Source of the DNA: Plasmodium brasilianum
Taxonomy: Eukaryota; Apicomplexa; Aconoidasida; Haemosporida; Plasmodiidae
NCBI RefSeq assembly: GCF_023973825.1
Contig: NC_090122.1
Coordinates: forward strand, 1,604,630 to 1,668,629
Length of the DNA stretch: 64,000 nt
Reading direction: 5' to 3'
The notes beneath the pieces are model-generated. The model did not search any database, had not been told where the DNA came from, and saw only the letters and a program-made list of their open reading frames with translations. Shown here piece after piece: positions 12,299 to 24,311 of this stretch. A program made the translations under genes and the position numbers. Positions within the stretch are counted from its first letter, which is position 1, and each line of letters begins with the position of its first letter.

Positions 12299-14393
12299 AC
12301 GAAAAAAATGAAAGCATAAATAATTATGTAAAATAAGTAAATATATACCTCGATATATGGTAAGAATAAGTATTATTTACGCAATTATATAGTAAGTACT
12401 ACATGTATAAGTATATATATGTAAAAGTAAACAATGTGATATATATTCGGATAATTAACACTACAGTGTTGCAATGTATTAAAAAACTGTATAATTTCAT
12501 AACATATATTAATATATGACTTAAAAAAATACTAGTAATTTTTTTAAAAAGCAATATAAGGAAAATTTATATACGCAGATGTTACAAACTACTCAAATGC
12601 AATAACAAAGTGTCCATATATTATAACTAGCTTTGGCATTAATTGTATATGGTAGCAGTCGCTATTCGTATACAGTTCTGTATTATACGTATAAAGCATA
12701 TATATGGAAAATATAAAACATAAAAAGGAAACGGAAACTCAGTAATCTCATGATTTATTATAAAAAATGTACATATATATATTGCAAACTATTATTACAC
12801 TGTTCTAGCAAGATTGCTAATATATGATTATAATATGTATATAATATATATATAAACATATATATAATAACCGTTGCAATAACATCCAAGTTTTTGTATT
12901 AAAAATTAAAGAGATAAGAATATAGAAATGGGAAAGGGAAATAAGTAAAATTGAATATTTTGAGTATATTTTGTTTTACATATTTATGTATATTTTAAAA
13001 TGGAAACATTATTCTTTATTCGTTGTTTTTTTTTTTTTTTTTTTGTATGACAGATAAAAGAAAAGAGAAAATAAGGAACTGCTTTTCACGTTTTTCTTGC
13101 ATTCTTTTACAATGTTATTACAATGTATAAAATAAACCCTTATAAATATTTTTTTTCTTTTTCTTTTTCATTTTCTTTTTTTTTTTTTTTTTTGTTTTAA
13201 AGTATATATATCTTTAAGAGAACTATTTTTCTATCGAATGTTAAGGATAAAGAAAATTTGCATTAATCTATATTTTAAAGAATAATTTTTTTACTAGCAT
13301 TCCTTTTAAGGCGAATTTAAAGATATTTTTTAATAAAATTTTATTTTACTTACAGAAGCACATAAATATATATATATATATATATACGTAGAAGGATGTA
13401 CCAACAAAGGTGTTAATTCATTTTATTAAATAAAAAATTGTAAATTTTTTTTGTAACAGTTTTTAACCCTAACTTTAACTTATTGATATCTCTTTAATTT
13501 ACAATTATGCATTGTCGCTCCTTTCACGAAAAAAATTTCGGTTTAATTTTAAAATGTATTTAAATTAAATTACGTTAAATTACATGAAATAAATTATAAT
13601 AAAATAATATTGAAAAGAAGGGTGACTACAAATAAACAGCATAAATTTGCATATTTAAATTAATGTTTCTTTATACAAATTTCCGTGAAATAGTAGCATA
13701 AAATATTCGGGTGATCATGAAAATTTACACTTTTTACACCTTCAGATCTACAACGCGTGAAAAAGCTCGAGAATATTGAGAATGTGTTTTCCTTTTTCAT
13801 TTATTTTTAAAATTATACTTGAAGGAAAATTTTTTCTTTGCCGGAATTACTGTTTCGGTTTTTTCTGGTTGTTTTTTTTGCTTTTTTTGCTTTTTTTGCC
13901 TTTTTTGCTTTTTTTGCTTTTTTTGCCTTTTTTGCTTTTTTTGCCTTTTTTGCTTTTTTTTTTTTTTTTTTGTGCCTTATATATTCCTTGTTTTACTTTT
14001 CTTTAATCTATTTGCCTTTTTTATATGTTGTTTTTTTTGACTTTTTTTCCCTTTTAAAAATTTTTCTTTATTTTAATAATTAACACAATCTAAGCATGCA
14101 ACCATAAAAAGCAAAATTAAATTGGAACAGATTAACAACATTGAAATATAGGTAACTATTTTTTTTTTTTTTTTTTTTGCTTATAAGGATATTACTACTT
14201 CAAGATCGAAATATAAAAAAATGGGTAAGAGAAAAAGTAGTGTAATTAAATCAAAGATGTATTAGTCAACTTTTAATATTAGCATCTTCTATTTTTTGCT
14301 TTTTTTCCATTTTTCCCTTTTTTAAAAATTTTGATATTTATATGTACATGCTATTTTCTCATTTTTTTTGGTTTTTTAATTTAAAAAATTTTT
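12299..14393. other. Intergenic region, mostly low complexity
   Basis: AT-rich sequence with poly-T tracts and (AT)n. A GC-richer island near 12600-12670 has a short minus-strand frame from ATG 12639 (MPKLVIIYGHFVIAFE) that could be an upstream exon of the candidate gene to its left; I could not join it. The repeat at 13869-13960 is listed separately. Confidence 0.45.
13869..13960. repeat. Pyrimidine tandem repeat
   Basis: About ten copies of a 9-10 bp unit of the type ctttttttgc/ccttttttgc, open in all three plus frames as Leu/Phe or Cys/Phe repeats. No sign of coding. Confidence 0.85.
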
Positions 14394-14695
14394 TTAACTA
14401 TTTTTTGCTTTTCCGAAAAAGCTAATAAAACAACTACTGGTTGCGCTCGTTACGTTTATGCTTAAAAATTTAAATGAACGTAAGTAGATAATCTGTAAAA
14501 TTTCACAAAAAAAAAAAAAAAAAAAAAAAATCATTATATATATATATATATATACATATGTATACGTAAAATACACCGTGCAGCTTATATAGAAAATTTT
14601 TATAAATTAAGCTTCTTTAGGAACCACACTTTTTTTTTTTTTTTTTACAAGCTTTACACACAAGCAAGATTTTTTAAAAAAACTTTATTTTCCAT
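14394..14695 (-). CDS. Candidate 44-residue two-exon protein
   Basis: Minus-strand exon 1 is 14695-14660 (MENKVFLKNLAC). Exon 2 is 14492-14394 (IIYLRSFKFLSINVTSATSS then CFISFFGKAKNS, stop TAA). The intron has donor GTGTAA and a 24-T polypyrimidine tract ending in TTTTACAG, and joins codons in phase 0. Exon 2 is richer in GC than its surroundings. It may be a small hydrophobic organellar or membrane protein; I do not recognise it. Plus-strand readings of the same DNA are also open, so the strand is uncertain. Confidence 0.3.
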
Positions 14696-15812
14696 AAAAA
14701 TGTTATATATATAAGATACCAGTAAAAGTAATATCGATCAATATATTTCATGTAAAAAGAGGAAATTAAATAATAAAATTGAAGAAGTGTGTAATATATG
14801 TTTGTTATTAAAAAATATATTTTTAGAATTATATAATAAGATGTTTTTACACACTTTTATTATATGAAATGACAAGCTCTCCTTGTAATAGAGTTTATGT
14901 TACCCGCAACAGGGAATATATATTCGCTCAAACGCGAACACGTATATATATATATATATATATGTACAAATTTACATATATACATATGTACATTGCACAC
15001 ATATATATGCCCGGGTTTATGGGCGCTGAATAAATGAAAATAATTATTATTGTATAGGAAAATAGTTAAATAGAAAAAAAAAGCAATGAATCAGCAAATG
15101 AACTACGTAAATTTAAAGTTTTATTTGTATATATTTTTTTGTTTTTGTTTTTTTTGTGATATTTGGACTTTTCCATTGCGACCTATGTTTTTATAATATG
15201 TGTAGATTCGTTAAAGGAGAGTCTATCTTAATTTTTTGGTGATGTGTATATATGTATGTATATATATAGGCATATATGAATACATTTCTGTTGGCCTGAA
15301 GTTAACGTTAAATATTTTTAATATGCACGTTATGAAAAAATAACTTCAAATGTACATGAACGTATATATCGAGATTCGAGACTGAACTACAATGTAATAT
15401 GTTTCTGCACCGTTGAAATGGCGTCGCAGCAACAGAAATGAACCTAAATATATATTCACAGGGATTTACTACTTTTACATACACATACAAACTCAGAAAC
15501 AAACACTCACACACATGTATACACTTCCTACCGCAGGTTTTGCGTGTTTCCATTTTGATATTTACAATTCGGTGTTTGTTTTACGGAAAAAAAATTTTTT
15601 TTTCGAAAACGTAATTACCTTTTTGATATATTCCATACCTATAAGCTATTTTTATTTATTTATTTTATTTCTAAGTTTTCTTTCCTTGTTTTCTTTCCTT
15701 GTTTTCTTTCCATGCTCTCTTTCCATGCTTTCTTTCTTTATTTTTCTTCCATGTTTTCTTTCCATGTTTTCTTTCTATGTTTTTCTATTTTGTTAACTCT
15801 ATGTTATACAAA
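14696..15812. other. Upstream region of SUB2
   Basis: Contains the presumed SUB2 promoter and 5' UTR. Visible elements are an (AT)n tract near 14945-14960, a GC-richer patch at 15400-15450 with a 7-codon upstream ORF (MASQQQK, 15418-15441), and the T/C-rich tandem repeat just before the start codon. Confidence 0.5.
15675..15785 (+). repeat. T/C-rich 13-bp tandem repeat before the SUB2 start
   Basis: Degenerate copies of ttttctttccatg / ttttctttccttg. The SUB2 frame stays open through them and each 'atg' copy is a potential upstream start, but translation would be a Phe/Ser/Leu repeat. Most likely 5' UTR. Confidence 0.75.
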
Positions 15813-18800
15813 ATGTTGAACTCATTTTATGTTCTAACTTTAATATTAGCGAATTTTATATTTTACAAAAATTGCCACAACCAAAAATATTTAAAAGTGT
15901 TAGGGGTATATAATATTAAGTTAATCAAGAGAAGAAGTAGAATTTTGATAAATGGCACAATAGATAAGACAGAATACTTAGATGAAATAAAAGAGAGTTA
16001 TAAACCCCTATTTGATGTTTATGAGATTTCAGCTAATTTTGAAAAACTAAAAATTTCAAAAGAGAAGGAAAAGAAAAAAAAAAAAAAGAAAAAAAAAAGA
16101 GAAGATATTAAAGAAGAGAAAAAGGAACAAAATAAAGAATCAAACGAACAGATACATTTTCTTGAGTTTTCTTTAAAAAATCCCCATGAACAGCGTGATA
16201 TTTTAAAAGGAAGGAATCAGAACGATCCTCATAAATTAGGAAAACGAAATAAACATAGTGCTACATCTTCCGCGATAAATATTGGAATGAGAAATAATGA
16301 TAATCATATGGATGTTATAAGTAAATCAAATGAATTTGATAGCTTAATTAAGGATAGAAATATAGGTTATGTTGACAACTTAGATAAAAAGGATATGCAC
16401 GTAGAAGATATTGGCTCAAATGAAGAAGAAATATCAAAGCCATCTCGTACAGTAAGAGCAGAAGGACAAAATGAAGTGGATGTAAATGAAATGAAAGGGA
16501 AGTCAGCTGAAGGACAAGCTGGTGAAGTAATAAAACAGGAAGAACAAGGGAAAGAACACAACTTACATGCCAGAGAAAAGGAGGCAAATGAAAGACAAAA
16601 TGAGAAAGAGAAAAAGCAAAATAAAGTTGATATACATAATGATAGAGGTGATAATCAAAATGGTGAGCATAGCAATCTCCATGATGAAGATCAAGAAGAA
16701 GAAGAAAATGAAAGCTCAGACGATGTTGATCAAAAAGATAAAAATTATGAATTAAATGAAGATGGAAAAGATATGAATGATGAAATAATATCACGGGAAT
16801 TTAATAATTACACAATTGTAACAAATTCAAACGATTTGTTAAGTGACATTTCAGTGGATGCATCAGAAATTTCAAAACTTAGCATCGGAAACTTAAGTAT
16901 ACCATATAATGAAAAAAATAGAACTACTTATACTCACCAAAGACATATAGTACTTACCAATAAAGGAAATAAAAAATATAAGGTAGTTTTAATAACAAAA
17001 AATCCTAAATTCGTTGAAGCTGAAGAGGATGAAAACGAAGATGACGCTGAAAGAGAGGAAAATCCTAAACCAGTAGCAATTAAAACGGAAGAAGTAGCTG
17101 GAAAAGGAGAAGTGGCCAGAAAGGTAGAAGCTCCTGAGAAAGGAGAAGGAGCTGAGAATAGGGGAGCAACTGGGAAAGGGGGAACAAATGAGAAAGTGGA
17201 AGGAGCTGAGAATAGGGAAGAAGCTGAGAAACGGGGAGCAGTTGGAATTCCAAGTGCAATTCAAGAAACAAATTTTATTCAAAAGAAAAAGGGGGGAAAA
17301 GATGAACAGGATGAAAGTATTAAACATAGGAATTTATATGATGGAATGGGAACCCTTGATTTTAGCAAGGCTTACAAGAATAAAATAAGGAGTGAAAAGA
17401 GGAAAGAAGTAAGAGGCGATAGTAGCGGTGGTAGTGATAATAGTAGTACTAGCAGTAGCAGCTACAGTGCTAGTACTAACAGTAGTAGTAGTGGTAGAGG
17501 TGGAGCAGGGATGTTAAAACGTTTGCTCAACTTCTTATCATTTTCAAGTGATGAACATAAAGTAAAGAGCGATTCAGACCAAACCAAGGATAAAGAGAGT
17601 GCAAAAAAAAATGACAATAGTAAGGAAATGAATCCGGATGATGTAAACAGTATTTTAAGTGTAGACAAAGTGGTAGATCAATACCTCCTTAATCTGAAAA
17701 ATGGTGATTCTTCAAATCAAGAACTAATATTTGTGCTGAGAGGAGATCTAGATTTACACTCCCCTTTCATGAAAAATGTTATAAAAAATGCGAATAATAA
17801 ATTTGAGACATACATAAAAAAGAATTTTGAGGAAGTAGATAAAATATCTTATGATGTCTCTTCCCCAATAAATTTTTTATGTTTTTTTGTGCCAAATGTT
17901 TTTGATATGAATAATTACCATATACTAAAAGAGGCTTTAACAATATTATACAAAGAATTAGAAGAATATACAGAAAATTGGAGCTTCTCAAATATGTATG
18001 TAACATTTGACACAAACAATGATCATCTTTATAATAAGGACGATGGTATGAATTACACAAATGCTGGTCCTATAAAGGATGGAGAACATGCTGATACAAA
18101 TAGAAAAGGGCAAGCTGGATTTGGACAAGAAGAAAAAGAAAAAAAGAAAGAGGAAGGGAAGAAAAAATATATTAAAAAAAAGAAAAACTTATATAATATA
18201 AAATATTCGTTCTTACGCAAGTTCTGGAGCATGGATCCCTTCATATCATTTGCCCGAAAAATGAATAAAAGAAATTTCCGTGTCCAAAAAGAAATATTAA
18301 ATTTCCTTCCAAAAGAATTAAGAGAATATTCTACATGGAATCTGTCTATTATACGAGTTTTTAATGCGTGGTTTTTAGCAGGATATGGAAATAAAAATGT
18401 AAAGGTATGTGTTATAGATTCAGGAGTAGATAAAAATCATATTGATTTAATGAAAAATATATATATTCCAGAATATACAGATAAATACGAAATGACAGAA
18501 GGCTTTTACGATTTTATGGTAAAGAATCCAACAGATTCATCAGGTCATGGGACACACGTTACAGGAATTATTGGAGGAGAAGTAAATGATTTAGGTATGG
18601 TTGGTGTAGCTCCTAATATTACACTAATATCTTTACGATTTATTGATGGAGCAAAATATGGAAGTAGCTTTCATGCTATTAAAGCTATAAATGTTTGTAT
18701 ATTAAATAAAGCACCAATTATTAATGCCAGCTGGGGTTCTAGTAAATATGATCCTAACATATATTTAGCTGTTCAGAGATTAAAATATACCTTTAATGGA

Positions 18801-20287
18801 AAAGGGACTGCTTTGGTATCAGCTGCAGGAAACGAAAATAAAAATAATGATGAACATCCTTTGTATCCCGCAAATTTTAAGCTTCCCCATGTGTACAGGT
18901 ACTCGAATGCTATTTCTTGATTTGTCGTGATATTTTGCTGTGTTCTCTCAAGTTTCACTATTATAATGAAAGCGCACTTTTTTTGTGTTGTTGCTGATGA
19001 TGCTGTTGTTGTATCTTTTCGTATCATGCTTTTCAAGTACTCTATATCTATTGGTGTTTTATCTCATGATAGGATACCTTACTTTAAGGCATTTTACGAC
19101 ATGTTTATTATATTGTCCTTCTCCATCTCCCTTTTTTATTAAACCTCCATTTTACTTCACCAATTTTTTACTTCTCCCCCTTTCATTTCACCACTTCTCC
19201 CTGCAGCGTTGCGTCCATCAGCAAGAATTTCGAAATTTCTCCCTTTTCTAACTACGGGGTAAAGAGTGTTCACATACTTGCTCCAGGGCACCACATATAT
19301 TCAACTACACCTAACAACTCATACAAAATAAACACAGGAACATCCATGGCAGCTCCTCATGTATGTGGAGTTAGTGCATTAATATACTCAGTTTGTTACA
19401 ACCAAGGATTTATTCCTTCAGCTGAGGAGGTGTTAGACATTATAACTAGGACATCTATCAAAGTTGTATCTCGAAGAAGGAAAACAATTAATGACAGTTT
19501 AGTAAATGCAGAAGCGGCTGTATTAACGACATTATTAGGAGGGTTATGGATGCAGATGGATTGCCATTTTGTTAAATTTAATTTAGATAAAGGGCAAAAA
19601 AAACATATACCTATTGTATTTTCAGCATATAAAAACGGAGTATATGAAACTGATATTGTTATAGCAGTTATGCCTACTGAAGAAAATTCTAATGTTTATG
19701 GTGAAATTTTAATACCTATAAAAATAGTAACTAATACAAAATTAGCAAATTTTAAAGAATCACCAAGATATGGAAAGAAAATGGATATTGATAGCAATGA
19801 AGCTAGTAATGATGAAGTGCTGTCTTATATATGTGAAAACGCTTTATATAATTTATACGAAACAGATAATTATTTTCTTATTACATCGTTAGCTTTGTTT
19901 TTTGTAGCATTTTTGTTAATTGTTGCAGGGACAATTTATATGACGAAAAAAATATATCATGATGAATACTGTAATGACGATAATGAACATAACTTTGAAA
20001 ATTATAACGTGGCGGAGAAAAGACATATCTTACATGGTCCAAAATGTGAAGATCTTGAAAAAGAAAAGAAAGAACATATAGAAAAATTAAATAACCGTGT
20101 AAGATTTAGTATTATTAAAGGAAAAGATAGAAATTCTATTTTAATGAATGATGTACCAAAAAAACTGAAATTCGAAAACTGCGACTTAGTAAATAGATCG
20201 GAGTTAAGGCGTGGGGATACCAAAATTTCGGGAGATAAAAACGTTAACGAGACGCTAAACAAATTAGATGATATGTTCATGGAATAA
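15813..20287 (+). CDS. SUB2: Subtilisin-like protease SUB2 (merozoite surface sheddase)
   Basis: Two exons, 15813-18898 and 19207-20287, with intron donor GTACTC and acceptor CCCTGCAG; the junction reads [15 protein letters not shown]. About 1,388 residues against ~1,341 in P. falciparum. It begins with a signal peptide ([20 protein letters not shown]); a second in-frame ATG lies 12 bases upstream at 15801. A long Lys/Glu-rich prodomain precedes the S8 catalytic domain: Asp869 (VCVIDSGVD), His912 (SGHGTHVTG), oxyanion Asn1007 (SAAGNENK) and Ser1075 ([13 protein letters not shown]). One membrane helix (~1250-1275, [17 protein letters not shown]) and a ~110-residue tail follow. A C-terminal membrane anchor distinguishes SUB2 from soluble SUB1. 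In P. falciparum SUB2 is secreted from micronemes and sheds merozoite surface proteins such as MSP1 and AMA1 during invasion. All catalytic residues are intact. Confidence 0.97.
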
Positions 20288-21011
20288 TTGAAACAGCAAG
20301 GGGCATTATCCGTAGCATGGCGCATTTGCCGATCAACATATTGTATGGATGTATTGATGAGTGTACGGTTTAGTGTACATGTGTGTGTTCATCCAAGAAT
20401 ATCATATACATATACTTTCGCACACTAAAAGTATGCGCAAATGGGTTGAAAATAAATTGGTATTGATTATAATTTCTGAACCCTTTTACTATATATATTA
20501 TTACTAAAATGCAATTGTTTAATTTCCTCATAATTTGATATTATTTACCTCAAAAAGGATATTCGCATTGCTTAATTGTTTAGCTGCTTAAATCTTTGAT
20601 AAACTAATTAATTGTTTAATTGTTTAATTGTTTAATTGTTTAATTTTATTATTTTTTTTTTTTTTAATTTACACAACACTCAATATATTTAGTAGTACCT
20701 ACAAATTTTTTGCTGCATTATCATAATAATATTTGTTTGAACCATCCTATATTTTTTCCTTATTAATTTATTATTTTTCTTTATTATTTTTCAGTATCAT
20801 TGATTTCATTTAATTATTTCCTCTTTCCACTTTACCTTCGTTAAATTCATACACATATTATATTTATTTTGTAACCATTAATAACAATTTATTTTATAAT
20901 GAATCGTAATAGCTTTTAATAAAAAGGTGGTTCAACATTTCGAAGTGAAGGTAATTAAATTAACACGTACGCATTATGTATAAATTTATAACTCAATAAC
21001 ATCATATGTAA

Positions 21012-21051
<40 letters not shown>

Positions 21052-21895
21052 GGGATACTAAATTCACTTTGTGCAAAATGTGCAAAACCTACAATGAACT
21101 TACAGGAAGTTTTACCATATAATCCTTAAAAATGAATTAAAATTTTTAATATCACTGCTTTAAAACAATTATTAACAACAAACATTAAAAAAAACAATAG
21201 CAAAAATATGGGCTACATATGAGTTTTACGTTATAATAAAATATAATGCTTTATTTATTATTGTTCCTCTTTTTATAAGATTGTATAGTATAAGGTAAAA
21301 CAATAATATCACTTATCTTAAAAAAGAAAATTAAAATTAATATTACACAAATTTAAACTAAAAAACAAAAAAAAGAAATTACCACATAAATGCAGAAAAT
21401 ACAATTACATATTCCTTTATAACAACATCCTATATTTCTGAATTTATTAATTCTGAATAGAGTAGGCTCAATAAATATAATATAAAAATTCTCATAAAAA
21501 TTATTATAATAATATACATAAAAACTACGTATAATTTAATATATTGATAATTAACATGTACGTACATTCTATTTATAATAAATGATTTCTTTTACAATAT
21601 TCAACTTTACAATATACCAAAAGCTTTTAACTGCTACATTGATTATAATAAATTCTCCTTCAAAAAAATTATTTCAAAATTCAAAATACGTTAAAATAGA
21701 AATAATTTCTATATAATACATATATATATATATTTGTACAACACATATGAAGCAATAATGAATGGGGATTATACACCCCAATAGGAACAGTAGCTATTCA
21801 CATTAGCAAATATTATTAGATCCTATACAAATTTTTATTTCATATTTATGCAAAAGAATTGGTATACTTATAAATTGTTAAAGGGTGCACTGTAC
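20288..21895. other. Intergenic region between SUB2 and U2 snRNA
   Basis: AT-rich spacer holding both 3' flanks. Visible repeats are (ttgtttaa)n at about 20606-20645 and (AT)n at about 21009-21048. No gene seen. Confidence 0.6.
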
Positions 21896-22078
21896 AAACC
21901 TTTTGTGCTAGGGTAAGGCAACGCGCGAAAGGTTATAAGAAGCAAGCTTCTAATTATCCTTTCCCCAATCAAAAATTAATGTGAAAATTGATAAGGTCTC
22001 AATTGAGACCATATCAGCTATCACGCTGATAAGAACAGGTACTACAAATTGATCTTAGCCAAGAGGCCGAGAAGGGGT
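21896..22078 (-). ncRNA. U2 spliceosomal snRNA
   Basis: On the minus strand the 5' end at 22078 reads ACCCCTTCTCGGCCTCTTGG, close to the conserved U2 5' domain, followed by CTAAGATCAA. The branch-point recognition element GTAGTA is at 22045-22040, next to the conserved stem IIa (CTGTTCTTATCAG). An Sm site AATTTTTGAT lies at 21977-21968. Stem-loops III (TAGAAGCTTGCTTCT) and IV (AACCTTT...AAAGGTT) follow, and the 3' end is set by the closing pair of stem IV, so it is accurate to a few bases. U2 pairs with the intron branch site. It is GC-rich relative to its flanks, as expected for structured RNA in this genome. Confidence 0.95.
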
Positions 22079-22478
22079 AACTAATGTATATATAAAATTT
22101 TTATTATGTATATTTTTCCCTATGAAAGGTGTACCTATCAGTAAATTTTTTTTTTTTTCAGCTTTTCAGTAACGCATTTTTTTGCTTATCAATTTGGTGC
22201 GCACAAATATATACATGCATATATATATGCGCAATTTTTTATAGCTACTTTTTTGTTAGTTTACATGCAAGTAAAACTACCTAAAATAAATTTTCCCAAC
22301 AGTATGATTTTTTTTTAAGAATATATTAAATCCTACATTTTTAATAACTTAAAAAAAAAATGTTCTGTATTTTTTTCCCTTTTGCAGAAAAAAAAAAATA
22401 TAAATATATTTTACCCAAAAATAGTTGTTGAATGTATAGGTAAAAAAATGGTAGAAAGGCAACACATTTAATCAAGCA
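22079..22478. other. Upstream region of U2 snRNA
   Basis: AT-rich. It must hold the U2 promoter, but I cannot recognise a specific element. No ORF of note. Confidence 0.5.
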
Positions 22479-22598
22479 TTATAATGAACTAGTCATGTTA
22501 AAATTAACCATGAGAATCACACAGCTAAGCACCATAACAAAGCAGAATAATAGAACATTTAATAAATTTCTGCCAAATTCATGCCCTTGGTCTTCCAT
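22479..22598 (-). CDS. Candidate 39-residue single-pass membrane protein
   Basis: Minus-strand ORF from ATG 22598 to TAA 22481-22479. It starts with an acidic head MEDQGHEFGRN, then one hydrophobic segment LLNVLLFCFVMVLSCVILMV and a short polar tail NFNMTSSL. The topology resembles tiny ER proteins such as OST4, but the sequence is not recognisable as one. The opposite strand is also open for 40 codons (22495-22617). The minus frame is favoured because ten of its codons start with G, whereas the plus frame has none, which is unusual for a real protein. The segment is GC-richer than its flanks. Confidence 0.4.
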   Translation of the reverse strand: MEDQGHEFGRNLLNVLLFCFVMVLSCVILMVNFNMTSSL

Positions 22599-22661
22599 GA
22601 TAAGAAAGAGAAACTGATAAATCGTGCGCACTAACTATTAAAAATAGGATAGAAAGATGTG

Positions 22662-22699
<38 letters not shown>

Positions 22700-22817
22700 T
22701 GAGTATTGAAAATGCAGAAAAATATATGTAATACAGTGTATACTTATTCATTTAGTATAAACATTTATATTATATACGTATGCGTATATAATATGTTATT
22801 CAATACTTTTGAACAAT

Positions 22818-23711
22818 ATGATGTGTGTATTCCAAATATCGAAAGAGTTGCTGAAAGGGTACAACAGGAAGGTAAGGATAAATAACTTCAGCAGATACGT
22901 AAATACATCTTGTTCAAAAGAAGGAATAAATAAAAAAGAGAAAAATGAATATATATTATCATTAGATGAAGCGTTGTATTTGTCTAAAGAAATGGGGATT
23001 AAGACCACAACAGAAATACAAAAAATAATCATGAGATCACCCCCTTTTTCTGCAGACACTAGCCCATTTGTTATTGAGAATTTTTTAAGTATAGTAAACA
23101 AGCAAAAAGATTCATTGGAAATAAATCGAATTGATGAAAAGATTAGAGAGCTAAAAATGGAAGACGAAGAAGAGAAAGAAAAAAAAAAGGAAGCTTTTTT
23201 AAATAGTACTGAAACAAGTGAATGCGCAAATAAATTAAGTGAGAGTATTATTAACAAGATTCTCACTGAAAATTTTAATAAAAAAAGGGGAAAAACATTT
23301 ATTCATAATAACATGGAATGGTTAGAAGAATCAGAAGGTATAGGCACGAATAAAAGATCTTGTGCATATGTTTATATAAAAAGGGGTACAGGTGTTATCA
23401 AAATAAATAACCAAGAAGATTTATATATCCGCTGGCCTTATTTTTACAATAGAATGGATGTGGTAGAACCCTTTTATTTAACAAAAACAGCATGTGTATA
23501 TGATGTATTTATAAAATTAAAAGGAGGAGGCATAAGCGGACAATCAAAAGCTGCTAGATTAGCAATAGGAAGGGCTTTAGTGAACGCGTGCCCATATATT
23601 TATGATGAACTAAAAGAACATGATATTTTGTACGAAGACATGAGACAGAAGTTTCCGAAAATGCCTGGAAGGAAAAAATCAAGGGCTATGAAGCAGTGGT
23701 CAAAAAGGTAA
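22818..23711 (+). CDS. Organellar small-subunit ribosomal protein uS9, probably mitochondrial
   Basis: Single exon of 297 codons. The C-terminal ~125 residues are a complete uS9 domain: RRSCAYVYIKRGTG-type start (KRSCAYVYIKRGTGVIKIN), the GGGISGQSKAARLAIGRALV motif, and a basic tail ending KKSRAMKQWSKR. The terminal Lys-Arg reaches the P-site tRNA in bacterial ribosomes. The N-terminal ~170 residues form a basic leader and an acidic linker. The leader (MMCVFQISKELLKGYNRKVR) lacks a clear signal peptide, so mitochondrion is favoured over apicoplast by inference. ATG 22818 or the next codon, ATG 22821, is the start. Confidence 0.88.
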   Translation: MMCVFQISKELLKGYNRKVRINNFSRYVNTSCSKEGINKKEKNEYILSLDEALYLSKEMGIKTTTEIQKIIMRSPPFSADTSPFVIENFLSIVNKQKDSLEINRIDEKIRELKMEDEEEKEKKKEAFLNSTETSECANKLSESIINKILTENFNKKRGKTFIHNNMEWLEESEGIGTNKRSCAYVYIKRGTGVIKINNQEDLYIRWPYFYNRMDVVEPFYLTKTACVYDVFIKLKGGGISGQSKAARLAIGRALVNACPYIYDELKEHDILYEDMRQKFPKMPGRKKSRAMKQWSKR

Positions 23712-24311
23712 ATTGTCAGCACGTTCTCCTTTGTCGGTGTTTTAGTATACCCGATTTTTAACAAGAAAATTATGTTGCTATAATGAAAGGTATGATATAA
23801 GCATCGGAAAAAAGGTATGTACACGTCTGTGTATATATATGCAAATGTATATATCTATATAGTGTCTCATTAAAAACGGAGTTCAGACAGTCCTTAAAAT
23901 GAAGCAGTAATTTGAGTATTCGCACAAAAAGCTTTAAAAACAATATAGTTTGAAAAACTAAAACGATAAATGATGTAATTAGACTATTTAAAAAATTAAC
24001 AAAAACAATATGCATGAACAAATGCACAGTGAACATATGCACAAATGAGCAGTGAACATATGAACAAATGGACATACACAACAAAATATATAATTGTAAA
24101 AAAGAGTATATGCGGATAAGGCACAAAGAAAGAACTGCAATTATGTTCGTAAATTTTTTTCCTTTTTTCTTTTAATGATATAAAATTTTCATTGTGTAAA
24201 ATAAGCATGTCCCCTTCTCGTCTTTACGGCTCCCTTCAATATTGTCGCAAATAATATTACAAAGAATTTACGCGCAAGCATTTATATATACATCGATATC
24301 TTTCTGCTTTT
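23712..24311. other. Intergenic region between convergent genes
   Basis: Holds the 3' ends of uS9 and the 431-residue protein. A degenerate 'gaacatatgcacaaatg' repeat occurs at about 24010-24072. No gene seen. Confidence 0.6.

Noticed and set aside
12590..12639. Minus-strand exon MPKLVIIYGHFVIAFE
   Set aside because: Protein-like, but I could not join it in phase to the downstream candidate exons.
13776..14083. Phe/Leu/Cys-rich small proteins on the plus strand
   Set aside because: All three frames are open only because of the pyrimidine tandem repeat.
14221..14475. Plus-strand gene starting MGKRKSS, or spliced after ATGG to a short exon
   Set aside because: The start resembles Elf1-type proteins and the donor is perfect, but no zinc-finger exon follows and the spliced reading ends after 15 codons.
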